Source of the DNA: an uncultured Rhodanobacteraceae bacterium | GTDB lineage: Bacteria > Pseudomonadota > Gammaproteobacteria > Xanthomonadales > Rhodanobacteraceae | Length of the DNA stretch: 14,173 bases | Reading direction: 5' to 3' | NCBI GenBank assembly: GCA_913053815.1 | Contig: CAJXGK010000015.1 | Coordinates: 1 to 14,173, forward strand | Part shown: positions 8,824-14,173 of the stretch, piece after piece | Position numbering within the stretch: the stretch's first letter is position 1 | Layout of the letters: the number at the start of each line of letters is the position of its first letter | Made by a program: the position numbers and the translations under genes | Notes under the pieces: model-generated | What the model was told of the DNA's origin: nothing | The model's input: the letters and a program-made list of their open reading frames with translations, nothing else | The model's database searches: none

Positions 8824-9096
8824 ATGATGGGTTTCGGTAATCATGTAGCAGGTTTTTTTGGAGGTTGGAGCATCGTGGGAATGACTCTGATGGTGGTTTT
8901 TTGGGGGGCAATCATTGCCCTGTTGGTGGTGGTCTTACGTCGGCGGCTCGACCCTGAGCGACGGTCACAGTCGGAGCAGACCACCGAGAGACCCCCACCC
9001 AGTCCCTTGGAGATTCTGCAGACACGACTGGCGCGTGGCGAAATCGATAGCGAGGAGTTTGAAGAATGCCGCCGGATGCTTAAAAAAAAGTCGTGA
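8824..9096 (+). CDS. SHOCT-domain small membrane protein
   Basis: The 90-residue product has one long N-terminal transmembrane segment (about residues 11-38, GGWSIVGMTLMVVFWGAI and onward), an RRRLDPERR stop-transfer stretch, a polar linker rich in Pro and Glu, and a C-terminal SHOCT motif at about residues 61-86 (LEILQTRLARGEIDSEEF). SHOCT (short C-terminal domain) proteins are common in bacteria and thought to mediate oligomerisation or partner binding; no enzyme activity is known for them. I chose the ATG at 8824 over an upstream TTG (8794) because it gives a membrane segment at a normal distance; a GGCGGGG stretch lies about 8-14 bases before it. A second ATG follows at once (8827). A likely terminator follows at 9113-9146, so it is a single-gene unit. 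Confidence 0.8.
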   Translation: MMGFGNHVAGFFGGWSIVGMTLMVVFWGAIIALLVVVLRRRLDPERRSQSEQTTERPPPSPLEILQTRLARGEIDSEEFEECRRMLKKKS

Positions 9097-9112
9097 TCTT
9101 TGGAGTGCCGTA

Positions 9113-9146
9113 CTGGACTGGCCCCTGAGAGTCCGGGTTATTGTTT
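9113..9146 (+). terminator. likely rho-independent terminator after the SHOCT gene
   Basis: CTGGACT (9113-9119) pairs with AGTCCGG (9130-9136), with one G-U pair, over a 10-base loop, and the T-rich TTATTGTTT follows at 9138-9146. It sits 16 bases after the SHOCT gene stop. Confidence 0.5.
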
Positions 9147-9163
9147 AATCGTGGTCTTCATCA

Positions 9164-9252
9164 CTGGGTTTCTGCCTACGCAGGCATGACAAGAATAGGG
9201 GCGGGCGCCACAAACGGCTCGTCATCCCGGGCAGCGACCCGGGATCTAGGGT
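9164..9252. repeat. second cluster of the dispersed palindromic repeats
   Basis: Two units of the family described at 6283-6540 are here: GGTTTCTGCCTACGCAGGC with the ATGACAAGAATAGGGG tail (9164-9201), and GTCATCCCGGG...CCCGGGATCTAGG (9219-9252). The pairing of the two unit types a few dozen bases apart repeats the pattern of the first cluster. Confidence 0.7.
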
Positions 9253-9352
9253 GTGCGGTCGAGTCGTTACGGCGAGACCGGTTAGCGTATGACGCTGGGA
9301 GCGTAGGCCGCTTGCCCGCCAGAGTGTGTTCCGTACATGGCCGACTTAAATA

Positions 9353-9378
9353 AAGCGTTGACGGTGACCTCAACGCTT
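9353..9378. repeat. perfect inverted repeat (9-bp stem) upstream of rmuC
   Basis: AAGCGTTGA (9353-9361) and TCAACGCTT (9370-9378) are exact inverted copies around an 8-base centre. The plus-strand 3' side lacks a T run, while the minus-strand side has TTTATTT, so it could end minus-strand transcription or serve as a protein binding site. The rest of 9253-9528 before rmuC shows no gene. Confidence 0.45.
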
Positions 9379-9528
9379 ACAACTTATACCAAATCATTTG
9401 CAATCGAAGCCCATGAGGCATTCAATCCCCCTTACCTGAACTCATACCGGTCTATCGCCACATCTGCGACACCTGTTTGAGAAACTGGATGGGTAATCAG
9501 GGATTTCCCCCATGCGAGGACGCAAATT

Positions 9529-11067
9529 ATGCCGGTCACCCCATTCGCCCTACTTGGCCTGGTCTTGGCTCTAGTACTCGGCTTCCTGCTGGCCTGGCTA
9601 TGGCTGCGGGTTCACAGCCTGAATCTGGTCCAACGTTTGAGTCAGGCCGAGCAACAAGTCAGCGAGGTCCGCGACAAGTTGGTGAGCCAGGCGACTGAAA
9701 TCGGCCCGTTGCGACGCCGTGAGGCCGAGCTTGACACCAGCCACCACAATCTCGAAAGCCGCCTCACCGAACTTCGCCAAAATTTGCTGCAAACCCAGCA
9801 GCAACTTGAAAAACTGCGCAATGAGCACAGTACTTCGCGATCCACAAACGCTGAGCTGCAAGAACGGCTCATTCAGGAGCAAAAGGCCAGCAAGGAAAAA
9901 CTGACCTTACTCGAAGATGCCCGCAGCAAGCTGGCCGATGCGTTCAAGGTGTTGTCCTCCGAAGCCCTCAGATCCAACAATGAATCCTTCCTCAAACTGG
10001 CTCGGGAAAACCTGCAGCGTTTCCAACAAGGCGCACAAACCGACCTAGAAAAACGCCAGCAAGCCATCGAGCAACTCACCCAGCCGATCCGTGAACGTCT
10101 GGAAAAGTTCGACGGCAAACTCGACCAACTGGAAAAATCCCGCCTTGGCGCCTACCAGGCGCTCGATACCCAACTCAAAGCTCTGGTCGAAACCCACCTA
10201 CCGCAACTGCACCGGGAGACCGCCGATCTGGTCAAAGCCTTGCGCCAACCACAGGCTCGGGGGCGCTGGGGCGAAGTGCAGCTCAAACGCGTCGTTGAAA
10301 TGGCCGGCATGCTGGAACATTGCGACTTCGACCAGCAGGTCAGTCACACCGACGATACCGGCAACCGCCAGCGCCCCGACATGATTGTGCATCCGCCCGG
10401 CGGACGGCAGGTGGTGGTCGATGCCAAAGCCCCGGTCGAGGCTTATCTTGAAGCCGTCGAGGCCCAGGATGAAGTCGCCCGCAACCACGCGTTGGTCCAC
10501 CACGCCCGACAGGTACGCGAGCACATCACCCAGCTCAGCAAAAAGGCCTATTTCGACCAGTTTGATCCCACCCCCGAGTTCGTAGTGCTGTTCGTACCCG
10601 GTGAAGCCTTCTTTTCCGCCGCGCTCACCCAAGATCACACCCTGATCGAATACGGCGCCGAAAATCGCGTCATCCCCGCCAGCCCGACCACACTGATCGC
10701 CCTGCTCAAAGCCGTCGCCTACGGTTGGCGCCAGGAAGCCATGGCCCAAAACGCCGTCGAAGTCGCCGCGCTCGGCAAGGAACTCTATGAGCGCATCGCC
10801 ACCCTCGCTGAGCATTGGAGCAAAGTTGGTAATCGCCTCAACCAAGCCGTCGATGCCTACAACAGCTCGGTCGGCACCCTCGAACGCCGCGTCCTGCCCA
10901 GCGCCCGCAGGTTCCGTGACCTGCGCACCGTATCCGCCGACAAAGACATCGAAGCACTCTCCCCCATCACCGTCGAAACCCGACCCCTGACTGCAGCCGA
11001 GTTGGTGGGGCCAGTGAAGGAGGTAACCGATGAGAGCAACCACCATCCACCTGTCCACGACGGGTAA
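9529..11067 (+). CDS. rmuC: DNA recombination protein RmuC
   Basis: RmuC limits recombination at inverted repeats in E. coli and is predicted to be a nuclease; its precise action is unknown. The 512-residue protein has the family layout. An N-terminal membrane anchor (residues 5-26, LLGLVLALVLGFLLAWLWL) is followed by a long coiled coil (about 30-220, rich in Q, E, L and R). The conserved RmuC domain (about 225-440) comes next. That domain contains RGRWGEVQLKRVVEMAGM (E249), PDMIVHPPGG (D284) and VVVDAKAP (D298 and K300), which together look like the PD-(D/E)xK nuclease core. FVPGEAFFSAAL and VIPASPTTLIALLKAVAYGW are further family marks. A GAGGA ribosome binding site lies 9 bases before ATG 9529. 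The cas genes follow in the same direction after 123 bases, with their own good ribosome binding site; a shared transcript cannot be excluded. Confidence 0.95.
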   Translation: MPVTPFALLGLVLALVLGFLLAWLWLRVHSLNLVQRLSQAEQQVSEVRDKLVSQATEIGPLRRREAELDTSHHNLESRLTELRQNLLQTQQQLEKLRNEHSTSRSTNAELQERLIQEQKASKEKLTLLEDARSKLADAFKVLSSEALRSNNESFLKLARENLQRFQQGAQTDLEKRQQAIEQLTQPIRERLEKFDGKLDQLEKSRLGAYQALDTQLKALVETHLPQLHRETADLVKALRQPQARGRWGEVQLKRVVEMAGMLEHCDFDQQVSHTDDTGNRQRPDMIVHPPGGRQVVVDAKAPVEAYLEAVEAQDEVARNHALVHHARQVREHITQLSKKAYFDQFDPTPEFVVLFVPGEAFFSAALTQDHTLIEYGAENRVIPASPTTLIALLKAVAYGWRQEAMAQNAVEVAALGKELYERIATLAEHWSKVGNRLNQAVDAYNSSVGTLERRVLPSARRFRDLRTVSADKDIEALSPITVETRPLTAAELVGPVKEVTDESNHHPPVHDG

Positions 11068-11116
11068 TGCGATGCAGCTTTACACATCTAACACAGCACT
11101 CCACAGACAAGGTGGG

Positions 11117-11145
11117 TGCGGAGAACATGGCATATCGACTCCGCA
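11117..11145. promoter_or_regulatory. inverted repeat before the cas operon, possible operator
   Basis: TGCGGAG (11117-11123) and CTCCGCA (11139-11145) are exact inverted copies separated by 15 bases, in the 123-base gap between rmuC and csb1. The position suits a regulator site or a leader hairpin, but no regulator is known to match and chance is possible. Confidence 0.25.
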
Positions 11146-11176
11146 ATGGCCATAGACCGTCCGTAAATATTCTTCC

Positions 11177-11183
11177 AGAGGAG
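11177..11183 (+). promoter_or_regulatory. strong ribosome binding site of csb1
   Basis: AGAGGAG lies 7 bases before the ATG at 11191 and fixes the start of csb1. Independent strong initiation here suggests csb1 is the first gene of the cas operon. Confidence 0.8.
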
Positions 11184-11190
11184 CATCACC

Positions 11191-12399
11191 ATGAGTGAAT
11201 CACTGGATCTTGAAGTCTTGAGGAATGCGCTCGCCGGTAGTGCGGCAGCGTTTCGTTGTGTCACCCCCTATCAGCCCGCCGGAGGACCGGGCGACAAGGT
11301 GTTTCCCCCGACCTACGAGGGCGGTAAGTACGCCACCGAGGAACGAGTTGACCCTGCCAGCGGGGAAGTGACGCCCTGCGTGTTGCTGGATTCCGTGCAG
11401 TCGCAAGCCAACCGGATGGAACGGGCCCTGCTGGAGGTTCACCGGCAAAAACAGCTTCATCTCCCGCTGCTGGTTACGCGATTCGATCAGGAGGCATTGC
11501 TGAAGAAATTCACAGTGAACAGCCTGGAAGCGCCGCATCGGGTGGCGGATGCGCTGTTCCGCGACAGCCTGCTGGCCGGCGTGATGTTTCGGCAATCGGA
11601 GCAGGGACGAATTCTGGACACGGCCGAAGTGCGCAATGCGACCGGCCTGTTTGGACTATGCCCCACCGCGTTAGTGTTCGGCATCTGGGATTCGACCGGA
11701 CCGCGTGGTGGGCTGGGCGCCAAATTCCAGCGTGCCCTGGTGTCGGAAATTGTAGGCTACAACGCAACAAAAGGGACAAGAACTTCAAGCCGTATCGACC
11801 CGGCGGAGATCATGTTGGGGGCCGGCCCCTTGTATATGCGAAAGTCACGTGGCACAGGTGTGCCGGACTGGACCTTGGACAAGAAAGTGGGCGGAGAAAA
11901 GCTGGGCAAGGATGGCAAACCTTCAGAAGCCAATCACGGCAATGTGACGCCAAGTATCTCCGACGGCGGCTTCACCCTATCCAGAGCCTTGCAGACGACC
12001 GTGCTGTCGCTCGCCGCGTTGCGCCGTCTGCGCTTTCCCTTGAATGGCGCCGCGGATTCTGACCCTGAAGTAGATCTTGCCGCCCGCACTGTACTGGTAG
12101 CACTGGGGTTGACCGCCGCCACCCTGGCACGCACGGATGGCGACCTGCGTTCCCGCTGTCATTTGTTCCCCGAAACCGCATCGCCATGGGAACTTCTGGC
12201 CCGCCCCGGTAAGGCGCACCCGTCCTTCGACCTGGATGGCGAACAGGCCATCATTCTGTTGAATAAAGCCATCGAAGCCGCCCAGGCGGCGGGACTGCCC
12301 TGGGAAGGGGTCATCGAATTGACGCCCTCGGCAGAACTGGTCGAACTGGTGCGGCGCAGTCAGGACCCGGCCGGCGCACAAGGTGGGGAGACCGGCTGA
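11191..12399 (+). CDS. csb1: type I-G CRISPR Cas7 backbone protein Csb1
   Basis: Csb1 (GSU0053 family, Cas7 of type I-G, formerly I-U) polymerises along the crRNA and forms the backbone of the Cascade complex. The 402-residue protein carries the family marks: PPTYEGGKYATEER (about residues 39-52), VLLDSVQSQANRMERAL (64-80, the most typical stretch), SLEAPHRVADA (111-121) and FGIWDSTGPRGGLGAKFQR (163-181). IDPAEIMLG and YMRKSRG follow. Many basic residues fit RNA binding. It starts at the ATG after the AGAGGAG box and ends in TGA, which overlaps the ATG of csb2 by one base, so the two are translationally coupled. rmuC lies upstream; no cas3 or cas8-like gene precedes csb1, so the remaining effector genes are expected downstream of the window. 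Confidence 0.93.
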   Translation: MSESLDLEVLRNALAGSAAAFRCVTPYQPAGGPGDKVFPPTYEGGKYATEERVDPASGEVTPCVLLDSVQSQANRMERALLEVHRQKQLHLPLLVTRFDQEALLKKFTVNSLEAPHRVADALFRDSLLAGVMFRQSEQGRILDTAEVRNATGLFGLCPTALVFGIWDSTGPRGGLGAKFQRALVSEIVGYNATKGTRTSSRIDPAEIMLGAGPLYMRKSRGTGVPDWTLDKKVGGEKLGKDGKPSEANHGNVTPSISDGGFTLSRALQTTVLSLAALRRLRFPLNGAADSDPEVDLAARTVLVALGLTAATLARTDGDLRSRCHLFPETASPWELLARPGKAHPSFDLDGEQAIILLNKAIEAAQAAGLPWEGVIELTPSAELVELVRRSQDPAGAQGGETG

Positions 12400-14173
12400 T
12401 GTTCGCGCTGGCCATCCACTACCTGAACGGGTGGGCGATGGCAGCGGCGGATGGGGCCAGGAAGGAGCAGGCGGAATGGCCCCCGCACCCGGATCGGGTA
12501 TTTATGGCCCTGGCTGCCGCCTGGTTTGAAACTGGCGAAGATCCCACCGAAGGTGCGGCCCTGTGCTGGCTGGAGTCCCAGTCCGCGCCGGCCATTACCG
12601 CCTCGAATGCCAGCCCACGCCGCATCGTCACCAGCTTCGTGCCGGTCAATGATGCGCGTATGGGCCGCAAGATGCCCATCGGCAATGACCTGGACAAATT
12701 GAAGGCTGCCGGCCTAGCCGTGTTGCCGGAATTCCGTGCCCGCCAACCGCGCACCTTCCCGGTGGCCATTCCGTACGAACCCACTGTTTACCTAATTTGG
12801 GACACGACACTTCCCGACGAACATCGCGTCGCCTTCGAGCACCTGCTCGGCAAGGTGACCCATGTCGGTCACTCCGCCTCGTTGGTGCAGGCCTGGCTGG
12901 AGAATGAGCCGCCACCCGCCACACGGGTTCCAGGAGCGGGTGTCGGGTCGCGCCGTTTACGAGTGCCGACAACGGGACGCTTAACATATCTTACCCAGCG
13001 TTTGAATCGTACTGCGAGTATCGCGTACCACGATTTGCTCGCACAGATCGATGAATCCAAAAATTTTCTTAGAAATACCCATCCCCCACCACGCGTGGAC
13101 TGGGATAACTTTCCCAATGTCCTACTGTTAGCCACAGAATCTGCGGTCAAAAAACACCCCTACTATGCGGCAGCCAAGTCAGGCGACTCGCGTGCGGCGG
13201 GAGAACTGGTCGCAACATTAATTTCTTCGTCCACTTTGGAAGCGGTGCGCAAATATGTTGCCAACCTTAGCCCACGAGAAGCTCTCACCCTAGTGAGTGC
13301 CCATGCCTTTGAGCGAGGCAGAGTCAATGCGATCCCCTCGGCACTGGCGCGGTTACTGGCTGTGTCACTGGCCCTTCGCTATGAAGACGGCGTTATCCAG
13401 ACCAATGTTGTCGGCCACACTGGAGCCGACGGGTACGGGCGCTTGGCCCGGCAGGCAAGCTTTGATGGCCCGGTAGCGCGTGACCAAGCCTATCTGATGG
13501 TAGACGATTTCGTCGGCCAGGGTGGAACCCTGGCCAATCTGCGTGGCTTTCTAATAAAAAAGGGCGGGTCAGTTTTGGGAGCTATCGCGCTGACCGGCAA
13601 ACCCTATTCCGCTAAACTTAACCCTACCCAGGAGCAACTCGATGAACTCCGAAAAATCCATGGAAAAACCCTCGAACGGTGGTGGCAAGAGCACTTCGCC
13701 CACCCCTTCGCTCGACTTACTCAATCGGAGGCTCGGTACCTCGCCCACTCCCCGGATGCTGAACAAATACGAGCAAAAATTATTGCGGCAAAGCAAGCGG
13801 GAGGTCATGCAGGTAGCGGGCGAAGTGTTCGCGAAGAAAAAGCTCAACTCGCAAAGCTAGAGCAAGCGCGTACCGAACGCTTCCCCAACGGCCGCCCCAT
13901 CAGTTTGCGGCCGGAACCGGCGCATTGGCAATCCTATGTGTCGGCGACACCGAAGCCGGAGCCCGATCCCCCCGCCGGAGTCTTTGACCCACAACTGATT
14001 GTATTGGCGATTTCCGGCAAGCGCCTGTCGCTACCGGCCACCCTCAAGCTCACGGCGGCCCTGCGCGGCGCACTACTCAAAGCCTGCCCGCTATTGCCGC
14101 AACCCGAATGGCTCACCGGTCATCACCCGAATGGTCACCCCAGCGTGATCCCCCACATTGCCTTATTGCCCTT
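12399..14173 (+). CDS. csb2: type I-G Cas5-Cas6 fusion Csb2 with an internal phosphoribosyltransferase module; runs off the window
   Basis: Csb2 (GSU0054 family) is the fused Cas5/Cas6 of type I-G: it caps the crRNA and should cut the precursor crRNA. The frame from ATG 12399 has no stop to the window end (591 full codons). Residues 1 to ~220 are Csb2-like: EQAEWPPHPDRVFMALAAAW (24-43), FVPVND (80-85), RARQPRTFPVAIP (113-125), GHSASLVQAWL (157-167) and RRLRVPTTGRL (185-195). Residues from ~480 onward resume Csb2: RFPNGRPISLRPEPAHWQSY (494-513), FDPQLIVLAISG (529-540), LTAALRGALL (551-560), PEWLTGHHPNGHPS (569-582) and PHIALLP (585-591). Between them about 255-260 residues form a PRTase module that normal Csb2 lacks. 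The Cas6 part and its catalytic residue lie beyond the window. The ATG overlaps the csb1 stop, so translation is coupled. Family calls rest on recall of the sequences; the unbroken frame was read directly. Confidence 0.88.
   Translation, partial: MFALAIHYLNGWAMAAADGARKEQAEWPPHPDRVFMALAAAWFETGEDPTEGAALCWLESQSAPAITASNASPRRIVTSFVPVNDARMGRKMPIGNDLDKLKAAGLAVLPEFRARQPRTFPVAIPYEPTVYLIWDTTLPDEHRVAFEHLLGKVTHVGHSASLVQAWLENEPPPATRVPGAGVGSRRLRVPTTGRLTYLTQRLNRTASIAYHDLLAQIDESKNFLRNTHPPPRVDWDNFPNVLLLATESAVKKHPYYAAAKSGDSRAAGELVATLISSSTLEAVRKYVANLSPREALTLVSAHAFERGRVNAIPSALARLLAVSLALRYEDGVIQTNVVGHTGADGYGRLARQASFDGPVARDQAYLMVDDFVGQGGTLANLRGFLIKKGGSVLGAIALTGKPYSAKLNPTQEQLDELRKIHGKTLERWWQEHFAHPFARLTQSEARYLAHSPDAEQIRAKIIAAKQAGGHAGSGRSVREEKAQLAKLEQARTERFPNGRPISLRPEPAHWQSYVSATPKPEPDPPAGVFDPQLIVLAISGKRLSLPATLKLTAALRGALLKACPLLPQPEWLTGHHPNGHPSVIPHIALLP
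13060..13835 (+). other. in-frame phosphoribosyltransferase (PRTase) module inserted in csb2
   Basis: These coordinates are approximate. In csb2 numbering the module spans about residues 222-478. It shows a PRTase fold core: a helical start (HPYYAAAKSGDSRAAGELVA, 253-272), FERGRVNAIPSALARLLAV (305-323) and HTGADGYGRLARQ (340-352). The PRPP-binding loop is preceded by a hydrophobic strand, YLMVDDFVGQGGT (365-377), with the acidic pair D369-D370 and the GGT end. The strand and tail SVLGAIALTGKPYSAKL (391-407), ERWWQEHFAHPFARLT (426-441) and SEARYL (443-448) follow. This matches a PRTase family I associate with phages, plasmids and islands, often next to methylases; the substrate is unknown. Third-codon positions look richer in A/T than in the flanks (AAA AAT TTT CTT AGA, TTA ATT TCT, CTA ATA AAA), which suggests foreign origin. 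The module could be active, a passenger, or an interruption of Csb2. Confidence 0.8.
13642..13860 (+). CDS. small overlapping ORF nested in the PRTase module
   Basis: A 72-codon frame lies within the csb2/PRTase frame in a different phase. AGGAG at 13630-13634 stands 7 bases before its ATG, a very good ribosome binding site. The product is basic and Ser/Pro/Lys-rich, with two SPTP elements (STSPTPSLDLLNRRLGTSPTP, broken here as STSPTPS and GTSPTP) and then a likely helix, KYEQKLLRQSKREVMQVAGEV (about residues 42-62, quoted in parts: KYEQKLL, RQSKREV, MQVAGEV). I have an impression that similar short proteins follow PRTase genes in mobile DNA, with the same overlap, but could not check. The TAG stop (13858-13860) falls just inside resumed csb2 sequence, so the natural C-terminus may be cut. 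If it is real, the inserted cassette had two genes. Confidence 0.45.
   Translation: MNSEKSMEKPSNGGGKSTSPTPSLDLLNRRLGTSPTPRMLNKYEQKLLRQSKREVMQVAGEVFAKKKLNSQS

Noticed and set aside
10198..11058. 286-codon open frame on the minus strand within rmuC
   Set aside because: It is the complement of well-conserved rmuC coding sequence and its product is low-complexity Gly/Val/Asp-rich with no family match.
13060..13835. The csb2 insert as an intein
   Set aside because: No Cys/Ser at a clear N-edge, no His-Asn end and no homing-endonuclease motifs are visible; the content is PRTase.
13060..13835. The csb2 insert as an assembly artefact
   Set aside because: A random mis-join would rarely keep the frame at both edges and resume Csb2 exactly where it left off. 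It cannot be fully excluded without reads.
13022..13874. Direct repeat CGCGTACC at 13022-13029 and 13867-13874 as a target-site duplication of the csb2 insert
   Set aside because: The copies are 845 bases apart, not a multiple of three, so this duplication could not leave the csb2 frame intact. The copies are also read in different phases. Chance is more likely.

Overview
The window looks like two unrelated pieces of DNA joined near positions 672-690. The left piece (1 to about 680) is AT-rich and carries the start of an exported multihaem cytochrome c that reads like a Bacteroidota gene. The right piece (about 680 to the end) is moderately GC-rich. It carries pgi, rpoH, ubiA and rmuC, whose sequences read like those of a gammaproteobacterium; I cannot place it more finely. 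Both genes touching the joint, the cytochrome and an AlaA-type aminotransferase on the opposite strand, are cut at the same point. A chimeric assembly is therefore the simplest explanation, and a real recombination joint the less likely one.

Layout of the right piece: alaA (minus strand, lacking its C-terminus); pgi (plus); a heat-shock operator of the CIRCE type directly upstream of rpoH; rpoH with a possible terminator; a class V aminotransferase of the alanine/serine-glyoxylate type; a spacer full of dispersed palindromic repeats; ubiA; a small exported protein of unknown function (minus); an apparently empty stretch; a small SHOCT-domain membrane protein; more copies of the same repeats; rmuC; and then the head of a type I-G (formerly I-U) CRISPR-Cas operon, csb1 (cas7) followed by csb2 (a Cas5-Cas6 fusion). 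No CRISPR array, cas3, cas1 or cas2 lies inside the window; the cas operon runs off the right edge.

The main discovery candidate is in csb2. From 12399 the reading frame is open to the last base of the window (591 full codons). Its first ~220 residues and its last ~110 residues read as the usual Csb2 protein. Between them lies about 255-260 residues of a phosphoribosyltransferase (PRTase) module with a clear PRPP-binding loop (VDDFVGQGGT, residues 368-377), inserted without breaking the frame. Inside this module, in another frame, is a 72-codon ORF with a good ribosome binding site (13642-13860). It suggests that a two-gene PRTase cassette was captured within a crRNA-processing Cas protein. 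I know of no described Csb2 with this arrangement, but I could not search for one.

Otherwise the genes are ordinary housekeeping: glycolysis (pgi), heat-shock sigma factor (rpoH), amino-acid/glyoxylate transamination, ubiquinone synthesis (ubiA) and DNA maintenance (rmuC). They look like separate transcription units rather than one operon.
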